A DNA stretch of 64,000 nucleotides, taken from NCBI GenBank assembly GCA_947577185.1, contig CANPUE010000009.1, forward strand, positions 35,569-99,568, written 5' to 3'. This document shows positions 17,419 through 27,318 of this stretch, in pieces; position 1 is the stretch's first letter, and every line of letters begins with the position of its first letter. This stretch comes from an uncultured Lachnospiraceae bacterium (GTDB lineage Bacteria > Bacillota > Clostridia > Lachnospirales > Lachnospiraceae). The notes beneath the pieces were generated by a model. That model had not been told where the DNA came from. It saw only the letters and a program-made list of their open reading frames with translations, and did not search any database. Made by a program: the position numbers and the translations under genes.

Positions 17419-19922
17419 TGAAATTTCCGGGGCCGCTGGTATTTGGCCTTGACATTGGAACAAGAAGTATCGTGGGGACGGTAGGGTACCGGACAGGAGA
17501 GCGCTTCCATGTGGTGGCGCAGTGTATCAAAGAGCATGAAACGCGGGCCATGCTGGACGGGCAGATACATGATATTCACAAAGTAAGCACAACAATCAGC
17601 GAAGTAAAGGGGCGTCTGGAGAAAAAAATCGGCGCGAAACTCAAAGATGTCTGTATTGCGGCGGCGGGACGTGTACTGCGGACGCTGACCACACATGCGG
17701 AGACCGATTTCCCTGCGGAGAAAGAGATTGGCGGGGAAGACATTTATGCCCTGGATTCCCTGGGTGTTGAGAAGGCGTATGAGGAGTTTTTAAACAATAA
17801 CGACACGGAAATCAAATTTTACTGTGTGGGATATTCTATTATACGTTATTACCTGAATCATTATCCGATCAGTAATCTCGAAGGGCATAAGGCGAGATCG
17901 ATCGGGGTGGATGTGATCGCCACGTTTCTGCCGGATGATGTGGTGGATGGTTTGTATAAGGCGGTAGGTCTGGCGGGTCTTGAAGTGGCGAATCTGACAC
18001 TGGAGCCGATCGCCGCGATCCAGGCCGCGATCCCTGAGATGTACCGCATGTTAAATATTGCGCTTGTCGATGTAGGCGCGGGAACATCTGATATTTCCAT
18101 TACGAGGGACGGCAGTATCGTCGCTTATGGGATGATACCGGTCGCGGGGGATGCCCTGACAGAAGTGATCGCCAGACACTGTCTTGTAGATTTCAAAAGT
18201 GCGGAGGCGATCAAACGGGAAGCAGGTGAAAAGGAAGAGATTCAATATAAAGATATCATGGGACTGACGCAGACCATTTCCAGAGATAAGATTCAGGAAG
18301 TGGCGTCGCCTGTGATTCAGGACATGGCAAAGCGTGTTGCCGATAAAATCAAAGAGCTGAACGGGGACAAATCGGTCAGCGCCGTGTTTGTCGTCGGCGG
18401 CGGCGGCAAACTTGCCGGATATACGGACGCGCTGGCAAAAGAACTTGAGATTCAGAACGAGCGTGTGGCGGTGCGGGGCGAGGAAGTCATGCAGCAGGTA
18501 GCGTTCTATGAGGAGGATGCGAGGAAAGATTCTCTTATGGTGACGCCGATCGGCATCTGTTTAAGTTTTTACGAACAGAGCAATAATTTTATATTTGTCA
18601 CATTTAACGAACAGAGAGTGAAACTGTATGACAATAGTAAGCTGGCTGTTGTCGATGCGGCCATGCAGGCAGAGTTCCCCAACGACGGCCTGTTTCCGAA
18701 GCGCGGAAAAGAACTGAACTATACCGTTAACGGCAAGGCGCGCATCACAAGAGGGGCGCTCGGAGAAGCCGCCGTGATTATGGTCAACGGAAAAGAGGCG
18801 GATCTTTATACGCTGATCCGGGCAAACGATCAGATCAAAGTGATCGAATCGACGGCAGGCGAGGCGGCAGCGCTTGATGTCAACCAGCTTCCGGAGTTCG
18901 GTTCCGTGATGTGGGTGGAAGTAAATGAGAAAAAAATAGAACTCCCCAAATTTGCGCTGGTAAACGGCCGGCTTCAGTCAGGATACTATGCGATCAAAGA
19001 AAATGATGCGATCGAGTTTCTGAATTATTATACGGTCAGACAGGTTGCGGAGTTTATGGACGTGATCATCAATCAGGAGTTGAATATTTACGTCAATAAT
19101 AAGCTGGCGGATATGGATACGAAAGTTTATGAAAACTTTTCCGTGATCTGGACGATGGAAGAGCTGCAGTTGTCTGACAGAGATCTTTATGGGAGCGGCG
19201 CACCGGATACGTATGACAGTCTGCCTGAGGATGACGGAAGCTATGTGAAGAGCGAACCGCGCAAAGAAGAGAATCCGCTGTTTGGAGGTGCAGAGGCGCA
19301 AAGAACGGCTTTCAGCCAGCCGGTGGACAGTGAGGCAGAACCGATGTCCGGCCAGCCAGTAGTAAAGGAAGATGGATCTGTGGTAAGTCAGCTGACAGCG
19401 AAGGAAGCGGGGGCTGCTGTAAGTCAGCCTACGGTGAATGAGGCAAGAGCAGCGATCGCTCAGCCGACAGCGAAGGAAGAGGGGTCTGCGGTAAGTCAGC
19501 CTACGGTGAATGAGGCGGGAGCAGCGATCGTTCAGCCGACGATGAATCAAGAGGGGTCTGCGGTAAGCCAGCCGGCAACGAATCGAGAGGGGTCTGCGGT
19601 AAGCCAGCCGGCAACGAATCAAGCGGAGTCTGCTGTAAGTCAGCCGATAGTGAAGGAAGCGGGGTCTGCTGTAAGTCAGTCGACAGTGACCGCGGCCGGC
19701 CCATTCAATATTCCGATGGCGATCCATGTGACGGTCAACGGTCAGCAGATCCGGATGGAGGGCAAGACTGGTTATATTTTTGTCGATGTGTTTGATTACA
19801 TAAACTTTGATCTGTCGGTTCCGCAGGGAAACGGCATTGCCACAGAACTAAACGGTAGAAATGCACAATACATGGAGCCGATTCACAGCGGCGATGTGAT
19901 AAAAATATATTGGAAAGACTGA
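17406..19922 (+). CDS. Large FtsA-like actin-fold protein with a C-terminal tandem-repeat linker
   Basis: 838 residues. The N-terminal 400 residues are an actin-like ATPase resembling FtsA/PilM: phosphate-1 loop FGLDIGTRSIVGT, phosphate-2 loop ALVDVGAGTSDIS and the adenosine motif VFVVGGGGKLAGY. The following 240 residues contain two beta-rich segments with T/M-V-N-G-K motifs. Residues 657-764 are nine 12-residue repeats, and the last 70 residues form another V-T-V-N-G-Q domain. The GTG at 17406 has GGAGGA (17394-17399) six bases upstream; an ATG at 17415 is the alternative. It is far longer than cell-division FtsA (about 420 residues) and no ftsZ is near, so a specialised cytoskeletal or envelope role is inferred rather than the canonical division function. 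Confidence 0.85.
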   Translation: MSEMMKFPGPLVFGLDIGTRSIVGTVGYRTGERFHVVAQCIKEHETRAMLDGQIHDIHKVSTTISEVKGRLEKKIGAKLKDVCIAAAGRVLRTLTTHAETDFPAEKEIGGEDIYALDSLGVEKAYEEFLNNNDTEIKFYCVGYSIIRYYLNHYPISNLEGHKARSIGVDVIATFLPDDVVDGLYKAVGLAGLEVANLTLEPIAAIQAAIPEMYRMLNIALVDVGAGTSDISITRDGSIVAYGMIPVAGDALTEVIARHCLVDFKSAEAIKREAGEKEEIQYKDIMGLTQTISRDKIQEVASPVIQDMAKRVADKIKELNGDKSVSAVFVVGGGGKLAGYTDALAKELEIQNERVAVRGEEVMQQVAFYEEDARKDSLMVTPIGICLSFYEQSNNFIFVTFNEQRVKLYDNSKLAVVDAAMQAEFPNDGLFPKRGKELNYTVNGKARITRGALGEAAVIMVNGKEADLYTLIRANDQIKVIESTAGEAAALDVNQLPEFGSVMWVEVNEKKIELPKFALVNGRLQSGYYAIKENDAIEFLNYYTVRQVAEFMDVIINQELNIYVNNKLADMDTKVYENFSVIWTMEELQLSDRDLYGSGAPDTYDSLPEDDGSYVKSEPRKEENPLFGGAEAQRTAFSQPVDSEAEPMSGQPVVKEDGSVVSQLTAKEAGAAVSQPTVNEARAAIAQPTAKEEGSAVSQPTVNEAGAAIVQPTMNQEGSAVSQPATNREGSAVSQPATNQAESAVSQPIVKEAGSAVSQSTVTAAGPFNIPMAIHVTVNGQQIRMEGKTGYIFVDVFDYINFDLSVPQGNGIATELNGRNAQYMEPIHSGDVIKIYWKD
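19374..19697 (+). repeat. Nine tandem 36-bp repeats inside the FtsA-like gene
   Basis: Nine in-frame units encode 12 residues each, with consensus G-S-A-V-S-Q-P-T-x-x-E-A. Units six and seven are almost identical at the DNA level, which points to recent slippage or unequal exchange. The protein segment is low in aromatic residues and probably an extended linker. Confidence 0.9.
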
Positions 19923-19929
19923 AAAAATT

Positions 19930-20727
19930 ATGAGATTATGCAGTATAGCAAGCGGGAGCAGCGGAAACTGTATTTATGTTGGATCCGATGCAACGCATTT
20001 ATTGATTGACGCCGGGATCAGCGGCAGACGGATTGAGGAAGGAGCCGCTGAGCTGGGGCTGAAACTGGCGGAAATAGACGGAATTTTTATTACGCATGAA
20101 CATACGGATCATATCAGCGGTCTCGGCGTGCTTGCCAGAAAATACGGTATCCCGATTTATGGGACGTTCGGCACGCTGCAGGCTGTGCGGCGGACATCCT
20201 CTCTTGGAAAAATGGAGGAATCACTTTTTCATACGATTAGCGCCGACGAAAAATGTATGATCAAAGATATCTCCCTGTATCCGATGCGGATATCGCATGA
20301 TGCGGCGGAGCCGGTGGCTTATCGTATCAGCCATGATAAAAAGAAAATAGGAATCCTTACGGATCTGGGCTGTTATAATGATTATACGATAGCCTGTATG
20401 CAGGATTTGGATGTCGTGTATCTGGAGGCCAACCATGACATCAATATGCTTCAGGTGGGACCTTACCCGTATTATCTCAAACAGCGTATTTTGAGCGACA
20501 GAGGACACCTGTCGAACGATTCCTCCGGAAAACTGCTCTCGAAACTGTTGAACACCCATTTGAAGGCAGTGGTTCTTGGACATTTAAGCAAAGAAAACAA
20601 TCTGCCGGAGCTTGCCTATGAAACGGTTAAAGTCGAGATTATGATGTCGGAGGCAGGATACCGGGAAGGGGATTTCCCCATTTATGTTGCCAAAAGAAGC
20701 GAAGTGTCCCAGATGATCGAAATATAA
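19930..20727 (+). CDS. Metallo-beta-lactamase-fold hydrolase, WalJ/YycJ-like
   Basis: 265 residues. The metal-binding motif THEHTDHISG is at about 55-64, with further ligands in the RISHDA and VVLGHLS segments. Length and the N-terminal S-I-A-S-G-S-S-G-N-C motif match WalJ/YycJ, a probable exonuclease-like MBL protein linked to cell wall and replication coordination in Firmicutes. It starts 7 bases after the FtsA-like stop, so the two are probably co-transcribed. There is no WalKR system nearby. Confidence 0.88.
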   Translation: MRLCSIASGSSGNCIYVGSDATHLLIDAGISGRRIEEGAAELGLKLAEIDGIFITHEHTDHISGLGVLARKYGIPIYGTFGTLQAVRRTSSLGKMEESLFHTISADEKCMIKDISLYPMRISHDAAEPVAYRISHDKKKIGILTDLGCYNDYTIACMQDLDVVYLEANHDINMLQVGPYPYYLKQRILSDRGHLSNDSSGKLLSKLLNTHLKAVVLGHLSKENNLPELAYETVKVEIMMSEAGYREGDFPIYVAKRSEVSQMIEI

Positions 20728-20747
20728 GAGAAAGGCATGGTAAGAAA

Positions 20748-21020
20748 ATGAAGAAGACCATTATTACAGTTGTAGGAAAAGATACGGTAGGCATCATTGC
20801 CAGAGTGTGCACTTATCTTGCACAGAATCAGATCAATATCCTCGATATTTCCCAGACGATCGTGCAGGGTTATTTCAATATGATGATGATCGTCGATATG
20901 AATCATATTCAGAAAGACTTCGGCGTCATTGTCGAGGAACTGGTAACGCTAGGCGAGAGCATCGGCGTGATCATCAAGTGTCAGAAGGAAGAAATTTTTA
21001 ATCAGATGCACAGGATTTAG
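20748..21020 (+). CDS. ACT-domain protein (UPF0237 type)
   Basis: 90 residues forming a single ACT domain (KTIITVVGKDTVGIIARV at the N-terminus, the usual ligand-binding turn). These small proteins are almost always found next to the PFL/UPF0210 protein, as here. The role is unknown; a regulatory amino-acid-sensing function is inferred from the fold. The ATG at 20748 follows AGAAAGG. Confidence 0.92.
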   Translation: MKKTIITVVGKDTVGIIARVCTYLAQNQINILDISQTIVQGYFNMMMIVDMNHIQKDFGVIVEELVTLGESIGVIIKCQKEEIFNQMHRI

Positions 21021-21103
21021 ATAAGGCATGCGGATTTGAGATGCTGCGAAGCAGAAGGTAGAAGCGGCTGCGGCGAAACAATAGAGACGGAGGCGGTAAT
21101 TCA

Positions 21104-22468
21104 TTGATCAATATATTTGAAGTTGCGGAAACAAATGAAATGATAGAGAAGGAAAATCTGGATGTCAGGACGATCACATTGGGGATCAGCCTGCTTGACT
21201 GTATCGATTCGGATTTAAAACTCTTAAATGAGAAAATATATCAGAAAGTGTATGATGCGGCCAAAGATCTGGTTGCCACGGGGGAACAGATTGCAAGGGA
21301 ATATGGTATTCCGATCGTGAATAAAAGGATTGCGGTTACGCCGATTGCGCTTGTCGGCGGAGCGGCCTGCCGGACGGAAGAAGACTATGTTGGGATCGCG
21401 AAGACGCTTGATAAGGTGGCACATGAGGCAGGCGTCAATTTCATCGGCGGGTATTCTGCGCTTGTCTCGAAGGGAATGACTGCCGCAGACGAAAAGCTGA
21501 TCCGCTCGATCCCCAAGGCGCTTGCCGTTACAGAGCGGGTGTGCAGTTCTGTCAACGTGGGTTCTACGAAGACGGGAATCAATATGGACGCCGTGAAGCT
21601 TATGGGAGAGATCATCAAACAGACAGCACAGGCAACGAAAGACGCGGATTCACTCGGCTGTGCGAAACTGGTGGTATTTTGTAATGCACCGGATGACAAT
21701 CCGTTTATGGCAGGTGCGTTTCACGGCGTGACGGAGGCCGATAAGATCATTAACGTAGGCGTCAGCGGCCCGGGCGTTGTCAAAACCGCATTAAGCAGGG
21801 TGCGGGGTGAGAATTTTGAGGTGCTTTGCGAGACGATCAAGAAAACTGCTTTTAAGGTTACAAGAGTCGGTCAGCTGGTCGCAAAGGAAGCGTCCAGGAG
21901 GCTGCAGGTGCCGTTTGGGATCGTAGATCTCTCCCTTGCACCGACACCGGCGATCGGGGACAGTGTAGCGGATATTTTGTGTGAGATCGGATTGGAACAT
22001 GCCGGAGCGCCCGGCACGACAGCGGCGCTTGCCCTGTTAAATGACTGTGTGAAAAAGGGCGGTGTGATGGCGTCTTCCTATGTCGGAGGACTGAGCGGCG
22101 CGTTCATTCCTGTCAGTGAAGACCAGGGAATGATAGACGCGGTGAATGCGGGAGCATTGACGCTCGAAAAACTGGAGGCAATGACCTGCGTCTGCTCAGT
22201 AGGGCTTGATATGATCGCGATTCCGGGCGATACGAAAGAGACGACCATCTCCGGTATTATCGCGGACGAGATGGCGATCGGCATGGTCAACCAAAAGACA
22301 ACGGCCGTGCGGCTCATTCCTGTGATCGGCAAGGGCGTTGGCGAGACTGTGGAGTTTGGCGGGCTTTTGGGTTATGCACCGATCATGCCGGTAAACAGTT
22401 TTTCCTGTGATGCGTTCGTAAACCGCGGCGGCAGGATCCCTGCGCCGATCCACAGTTTTAAAAACTGA
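21104..22468 (+). CDS. PFL family protein (UPF0210/DUF711)
   Basis: 454 residues, full length for the family. Glycine-rich motifs such as [20 protein letters not shown] and [12 protein letters not shown] are characteristic, and remote similarity to pyruvate formate-lyase-type folds has been proposed for the group. The biochemical function is unknown. The start is a TTG at 21104, preceded by ACGGAGGCGG. It lies 83 bases after the ACT protein and is probably in the same operon. Confidence 0.92.
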   Translation: MINIFEVAETNEMIEKENLDVRTITLGISLLDCIDSDLKLLNEKIYQKVYDAAKDLVATGEQIAREYGIPIVNKRIAVTPIALVGGAACRTEEDYVGIAKTLDKVAHEAGVNFIGGYSALVSKGMTAADEKLIRSIPKALAVTERVCSSVNVGSTKTGINMDAVKLMGEIIKQTAQATKDADSLGCAKLVVFCNAPDDNPFMAGAFHGVTEADKIINVGVSGPGVVKTALSRVRGENFEVLCETIKKTAFKVTRVGQLVAKEASRRLQVPFGIVDLSLAPTPAIGDSVADILCEIGLEHAGAPGTTAALALLNDCVKKGGVMASSYVGGLSGAFIPVSEDQGMIDAVNAGALTLEKLEAMTCVCSVGLDMIAIPGDTKETTISGIIADEMAIGMVNQKTTAVRLIPVIGKGVGETVEFGGLLGYAPIMPVNSFSCDAFVNRGGRIPAPIHSFKN

Positions 22469-22522
22469 TGTCAGGCAGGCATCCGCAGCTGCAGGGGTGT
22501 TTTCGTTAAGAGGCAGTATGTT

Positions 22523-23893
22523 ATGTCAAATAGAAGAACAGGAACAAAAACGCATAAGATGACAGAGGGGAATCCGCTCAGCACGATTCTCCTTTTTGCC
22601 ATTCCTATGATCTTATCAAATTTTTTTCAACAGTTTTATACTGTCATCGATACGATTATCGTGGGTAAGAGACTGGGTACACAGGCGCTTGCCGCTGTAG
22701 GCAGCGCGGGCAGTATCACGGCTGTATTCGTGCAGCTTTCCACGGGACTTGCGCTCGGGGGCTCCATTGTAATCGCCCAATATTTCGGGGCGGGCAGGAA
22801 TGATAAGATCTGGCAGTGTATGGTGACTTCCACGGTTTTTTGCGCAGTGACGGCACTTTTGTCTACGATTCTGATCTGGGTGGGAGCGGGACCGCTTCTG
22901 CGCCTGATCAATACGCCGGAAGAGGTGGTTCCCATGGGGATCCGTTATCTGCGGTTTTACTTTCTGGGCTGCATCCCTATTTTTGTTTATAATGCTTTAA
23001 ACGGGGTGTATGTGGCGCTCGGAGATTCCAGAACGCCGCTCAGATTCCTGGTCGTGTCTTCGGGCTTAAACATATTGTTAGATCTGTTTTTTATCATCAT
23101 ATTGCATGGAGGTGTCGGCGGTGCGGCGGCAGCGACGGCAATCTCACAGCTTGCAGCGGCGGTTCTTGCCCTGGCTGATGTGCCCAGGCTTCTTGCCGGG
23201 ATGGAACGGGATCAGGACATGCCGCTTTTTGATAAAACGATTCTTTTTACTATGCTTGGGTTTGCGCTGCCTTCGGCGCTTCAGCAGTCCATCGTATCGG
23301 TAGGCTCCGTGATCGTGCAGGCTGTGATCAATCGTTTTGGAGCGGCCGTCATTGCAGGGAGCGCCGCAGCGGCAAAGGTTGTGAATCTTGCGACTGCAAT
23401 ACCGATTAATTACAGCAATGCTTATTCGAATTATGTAGGACAAAATATCGGAGCCGGGAAAGTGGAACGGATCTGGCCGGGGCTGCGGGCCTCCATGATC
23501 AGCTGCGGGGCGGTTTCTCTCGTTATGACAGCGTTTTTTGAAATTTTTCCCAGACAGATCATCGGGCTTTTTATAGAAGAGACAGAGAGAAACATGGAAG
23601 AAGTGGCGGCGGTCGGATGTGCTTATATCAGGGTGGTAGGTGCCTTTCTCGTTGTGTTTTCGACGTTCATGCTCGTGAAGGCTACGTTTAAGGGCAGCGG
23701 CGATATGAGCTGGTTCATTATAACAACGCTGCTTAGTTTTTTCGTCCGACTGTTTCTGACAGTCTTCTTTGCGCCTGTTGTCGGGGTGGAGATCATCTGG
23801 TGGGCGTTCTGCGCCGGATGGGCGGCCGCGATGCTTGTCGCCATAGCCAGATACGTGCAGGGCGGCTGGAAAAAGAAAAAGATTATTCATTAA
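22523..23893 (+). CDS. MATE family efflux transporter (second)
   Basis: 456 residues with about twelve membrane segments in two halves. The N-terminal F-F-Q-Q-F-Y-T-V-I-D-T-I-I-V-G-K signature is like the first MATE protein of the window, and both belong to the DinF/NorM-like branch. Start 55 bases after the PFL gene suggests read-through from that operon. No promoter was recognised in the short gap. Substrate unknown. Confidence 0.92.
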   Translation: MSNRRTGTKTHKMTEGNPLSTILLFAIPMILSNFFQQFYTVIDTIIVGKRLGTQALAAVGSAGSITAVFVQLSTGLALGGSIVIAQYFGAGRNDKIWQCMVTSTVFCAVTALLSTILIWVGAGPLLRLINTPEEVVPMGIRYLRFYFLGCIPIFVYNALNGVYVALGDSRTPLRFLVVSSGLNILLDLFFIIILHGGVGGAAAATAISQLAAAVLALADVPRLLAGMERDQDMPLFDKTILFTMLGFALPSALQQSIVSVGSVIVQAVINRFGAAVIAGSAAAAKVVNLATAIPINYSNAYSNYVGQNIGAGKVERIWPGLRASMISCGAVSLVMTAFFEIFPRQIIGLFIEETERNMEEVAAVGCAYIRVVGAFLVVFSTFMLVKATFKGSGDMSWFIITTLLSFFVRLFLTVFFAPVVGVEIIWWAFCAGWAAAMLVAIARYVQGGWKKKKIIH

Positions 23894-23951
23894 AAGGAAT
23901 CATTTCATTATTAGATCAAAGATTCCCGCAGGGGCTTTGACGGAAAGAAAA

Positions 23952-24326
23952 TTATTTGTCAAGGTATTGTCTCAGGTGTTTTTTGATGGCGTCGAAACTC
24001 TCGACACTCAGTACGTGTTCCATTTTACAGGCATCTTCCACAGCAGTCTTTTCGTTGACGCCAAGCTGTATGAGCCAGCGGGAGAGCAGAAGGTGCCTTT
24101 CGTACATTGTCTCAGCAATCTGTCTTCCGGAATCAGTCAGTGTGATAAATCCATTGTCATCCACATTGATATATCCGTTTTCACGAAGGTTTTTCATCGC
24201 CACGCTGACACTTGGTTTTTTGAATTCCAATTCATGAGCGATATCGATCGAACGGACATTGCCTTTTTTTATTCCCAGCATCAAAATGGTTTCCAGATAA
24301 TTTTCGGCCGATTCCTGTATTTTCAA
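23952..24326 (-). CDS. DtxR/MntR-type metal-dependent transcriptional repressor
   Basis: 124 residues. An N-terminal winged helix (SAENYLETILML, then the recognition helix around KKPSVSVAMKNLRENGYI) is followed by the metal-binding dimerisation domain with ERHLLLSRWL and ACKMEHVLS. The C-terminal SH3-like domain of DtxR/IdeR is missing, as in MntR. The start is TTG at 24326, because AGGAGG lies 7 bases upstream; the longer frame to 24482 crosses the promoter. It is transcribed divergently from a MATE gene and may control it or distant metal-uptake genes. Manganese versus iron cannot be decided from the sequence. Confidence 0.88.
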   Translation of the reverse strand: MKIQESAENYLETILMLGIKKGNVRSIDIAHELEFKKPSVSVAMKNLRENGYINVDDNGFITLTDSGRQIAETMYERHLLLSRWLIQLGVNEKTAVEDACKMEHVLSVESFDAIKKHLRQYLDK

Positions 24327-24360
24327 AATAGCGCCTCCTAAAGCAATGGTATTAATAAAC

Positions 24361-24389
24361 AGTCTAACACAAAACAGAAGGCTTTGCAA
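24361..24389 (-). promoter_or_regulatory. Predicted promoter of the DtxR/MntR-type gene
   Basis: On the minus strand: TTGCAA, 17-base spacer, TAGACT. Lies in the 141-base divergent region shared with the MATE gene. Confidence 0.45.
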
Positions 24390-24467
24390 ATGGAACTGCC
24401 TGCACGCATTTGCTGCACTGAGAGCTTTGTCACAGTGCGGCAGTATACGAAAGGAAATAACCGGAAC

Positions 24468-25892
24468 ATGAAAAGCGGACAACTATTAATGCAGTTAAAG
24501 GATGGAAAGGCATTTACGAAACGGGAACAGCTGGTATTGCTGTACCGGCTCAGCATGCCTGCGGTTCTGGCGCAGATCACGTCGATTATCATGCAGTATA
24601 TCGATGCCGCCATGGTGGGGAGTCTGGGAGCAGAGCCGTCAGCTTCGATCGGCCTGATGGCGAGCAGTACATGGCTGTTTGGCGGGACCTGCGGGGCGGT
24701 TGCATCCGGATTTTCCATTCAGGCAGCACAGAGTATCGGCGGCGGAAAGAGGGAACAGGCAAGGAGCATCATGCGGCAGTCGGTCCTGTCGGCAGTGCTT
24801 GTGAGCTTTATTTTGACAGTTGTCGGTGCGCTTATAAGCGGCCCTCTTCCGGTATGGCTTGGCGGTGCGCCGAATCTGCAAAAAGACGCTTCCTGTTATT
24901 TTCTCATTTTTGCAATTTCTTTGCCGTTTATTCAGATGAACAGGCTGGCAGGAAGTATGTTCCAGTGTGCCGGAGATATGAGGACACCGGGTATCTTAAA
25001 TATTTTGATGTGTATCGAGGATGTTGTTTTTAATATGTTGTTTATCTTTCCGACGCAGACGGTTTCTCTGGGAGGAGCTGTGTTTCGGATACCGGGTGCG
25101 GGCCTCGGCGTCATGGGTGCAGCGCTCGGAACGGCTTTATCACAGCTTGTGACAGCTGTTTTGATGATGGGTATTCTGTGTCTGAGATCAGAAACTTTCC
25201 GGCTGAAAAGAGGGGAAAGCTGGAAACCTGAAAAGGACTGTATCAGAAAAGCAGTATGTCTGGCGGTGCCGATTGGATGGGAAAATGTGATGATGTGTGG
25301 AGCCATGGTAGCGACGACACGGGTGGTCGCGCCGCTTGGCGCGGTGGCGATCGCGGCCAATTCCTTTGCGATCACGGCTGAAAGCCTGTGTTATATGCCC
25401 GGTTACGGAATCGGGGATGCGGCCGCGACACTGACAGGACAGAGTATCGGGGCAGGACGGTATGAGCTGTCGCGCAGATTTGCCCGGATGGCAGTGTGGC
25501 TTGGCATCGGTGTGATGGCGGCGACCGGAGCCGCAATGTTTTTTGCCGCGCCTTTTATGATGTCGCTGCTGTCGCCGGACCCGGAGATTCAGAGGCTGGG
25601 TGTGGAAGTATTGCGGATCGAAGTATTCGCGGAACCGATGTATGCAGCGTCGATCGTTGTATCCGGAGCGCTGCGTGGAGCCGGTGATACGCTGATACCA
25701 AGTATGATGAACTTTGCCAGTCTGTGGTTTGTCAGACTGCCTCTTGCGATCTTTCTTTCTGCACGCATGGGTCTTCGCGGCGCCTGGATCGCGATGTGCC
25801 TGGAATTGTGCTTCCGGGGCGGTATCTTTCTGATCAGACTGTACCGCGAGAAATGGATTTCGGGGATGTCTGTGGAAAAGGGGCAGGCTTAA
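24468..25892 (+). CDS. MATE family efflux transporter (third)
   Basis: 474 residues with about twelve membrane segments. The N-terminal motif S-M-P-A-V-L-A-Q-I-T and M-Q-Y-I-D-A-A-M-V-G-S-L-G place it in a different MATE subgroup from the other two, which have Q-Q-x-Y-x-x-x-D. The start at 24468 is chosen because it fits the family N-terminus; AAAGGA lies 12 bases upstream, a rather long gap. Divergent from a metal-responsive repressor gene, which may be its regulator. It ends in a bidirectional terminator. Confidence 0.9.
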   Translation: MKSGQLLMQLKDGKAFTKREQLVLLYRLSMPAVLAQITSIIMQYIDAAMVGSLGAEPSASIGLMASSTWLFGGTCGAVASGFSIQAAQSIGGGKREQARSIMRQSVLSAVLVSFILTVVGALISGPLPVWLGGAPNLQKDASCYFLIFAISLPFIQMNRLAGSMFQCAGDMRTPGILNILMCIEDVVFNMLFIFPTQTVSLGGAVFRIPGAGLGVMGAALGTALSQLVTAVLMMGILCLRSETFRLKRGESWKPEKDCIRKAVCLAVPIGWENVMMCGAMVATTRVVAPLGAVAIAANSFAITAESLCYMPGYGIGDAAATLTGQSIGAGRYELSRRFARMAVWLGIGVMAATGAAMFFAAPFMMSLLSPDPEIQRLGVEVLRIEVFAEPMYAASIVVSGALRGAGDTLIPSMMNFASLWFVRLPLAIFLSARMGLRGAWIAMCLELCFRGGIFLIRLYREKWISGMSVEKGQA

Positions 25893-25913
25893 AGAATGAT
25901 TGCGCAAACAACA

Positions 25914-25945
25914 GGGGGAGCGGTTTTTCCGCTCCCTTCCTGCTT
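25914..25945. terminator. Terminator between convergent MATE and chemoreceptor genes
   Basis: GGGAGCGG, TTTTT loop, CCGCTCCC. Pyrimidine-rich on the plus side; it separates two convergent genes. Confidence 0.65.
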
Positions 25946-25956
25946 TTCTTTGTGTC

Positions 25957-27318
25957 TCAATTTTGTTCATTCGTTATCTGCAAAATTCTTTCCATATCTG
26001 AGATCAGTTCTCTTGAATAATTTTCTGCTTCATAATAAAGACGTTCCGCTTCCATAAAAGATTTACTGTTAATGGCATTCATCACATCTACGCCGTATGT
26101 ATGGAATTTACGGTGTTTTGGACCAAGTCCTTCCCAGATCGGACCAACACCCGGTATTCTTGGCGTCATGGCATAATAAAAATGTCCGAATCCACACTTG
26201 GTGGAATCAATCTGTAAGGGTGAGATTTTTCTTTCACTTACCATTTTGCGGAGATTGCCAAGCCATGCATGATGTGAAGAGATGGCGCTTTTCATATATT
26301 GTGCAAACTCTGTATTCTTTAACTGGTAAAAATCATCCTGCGTCATATTGCCCATCTGTTTAACGGTCTCATCGAGCGTTTTTTCGATATCGACTACCGG
26401 CATGGCGGCTTCCTGTAATTCCTGTCCGACCTGACGCATGAAATCGGTGCTGTCCCTTAACTGGTTTTCCATTTCGGACATGGAACTGCTGATTTCTTCG
26501 CTGACAGCCGCGATGGAACTGATCGATTCGGTTACTTTGGAAACATGCTGTTTGCTTTCATCATTGAGTGCCCATATATTGTTGATCCGGTCGGACATAG
26601 AGTCAAGTGACTGAATCGTGTTTGTGGAGCTTTGGACGCTTTTCTGGGAAGCGTTTTTCATGTTGTCCACAAAAGTACTCATATCCCGTGTCAGTTTCTG
26701 TGTTTCTTCAGCGAGAGAACGTATCTCATTAGCGACTACGGAGAATCCCTTTCCCGCATCTCCGGCTCTGGAAGCTTCTACGGAAGCATTGAGGGCCAGA
26801 ATATTTGTCTGCAGGGAAATGGAGTCGATTCCTGCGATGACGGCATTCATCTGGTTGATGATATTGATGAGTTCATCCATATCCTGCTTCATTTCACGGG
26901 AGATCGCGATCGTCTCGGCGGAAAGTTCTTTAATCGTCGTTAATTCGGTCTGTCCGGCATCTATTTTACGGAACACTTCTTCGGCCTCTCCAGAAACTTC
27001 GATGATGGTATTGGTCATTTCTTCGTGCTGATTGTTTGTGTGTCCGCCTCCGACAGAAGCGCCAAAAATAGTTTCTGTAGCTTTTGACACTTTGCGGGAG
27101 ATATCCATTATTTTTTCTGTCTGGTGCTGCATTGTCAGGTCAAGAGAACTGATCTGCATGACTGCTTTGATATTTTTTTCAAAAACCTCTGCAAACTGCT
27201 GTCTGCCCCGAAGGAGTCTGGTATAGATCCTGTTGATCTCAGGGTCACGCGTATAGTCGGTTTCTTTTAATTCTGACATTGCCCGCATAAGCGCCATTTT
27301 CCTTTTTCTCATTGCCAT
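25957..27318 (-). CDS. Soluble methyl-accepting chemotaxis protein with C-terminal zinc-binding (CZB) domain
   Basis: 453 residues without membrane segments. A helical N-terminus (1-100) leads to the signalling hairpin with [28 protein letters not shown] at its tip (about 165-195), the universal MCP core. The C-terminal CZB domain (about 340-440) has its ligands visible: His in [10 protein letters not shown], Cys in CGFGHFYY and a later His in HRKFH. CZB domains bind zinc and in other bacteria tune responses to zinc or oxidants such as hypochlorite. No che genes are adjacent. The cytoplasmic location means it senses an internal signal. Confidence 0.92.
   Translation of the reverse strand: MAMRKRKMALMRAMSELKETDYTRDPEINRIYTRLLRGRQQFAEVFEKNIKAVMQISSLDLTMQHQTEKIMDISRKVSKATETIFGASVGGGHTNNQHEEMTNTIIEVSGEAEEVFRKIDAGQTELTTIKELSAETIAISREMKQDMDELINIINQMNAVIAGIDSISLQTNILALNASVEASRAGDAGKGFSVVANEIRSLAEETQKLTRDMSTFVDNMKNASQKSVQSSTNTIQSLDSMSDRINNIWALNDESKQHVSKVTESISSIAAVSEEISSSMSEMENQLRDSTDFMRQVGQELQEAAMPVVDIEKTLDETVKQMGNMTQDDFYQLKNTEFAQYMKSAISSHHAWLGNLRKMVSERKISPLQIDSTKCGFGHFYYAMTPRIPGVGPIWEGLGPKHRKFHTYGVDVMNAINSKSFMEAERLYYEAENYSRELISDMERILQITNEQN

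Noticed and set aside
18978..19727. A 249-codon minus-strand frame with Arg/Leu-rich repeats
   Set aside because: The repeats only mirror the 36-bp array of the FtsA-like gene on the plus strand.
17406..19922. Calling this gene ftsA
   Set aside because: It is twice the normal length, has extra domains and no ftsZ beside it; a specialised paralogue is more likely.
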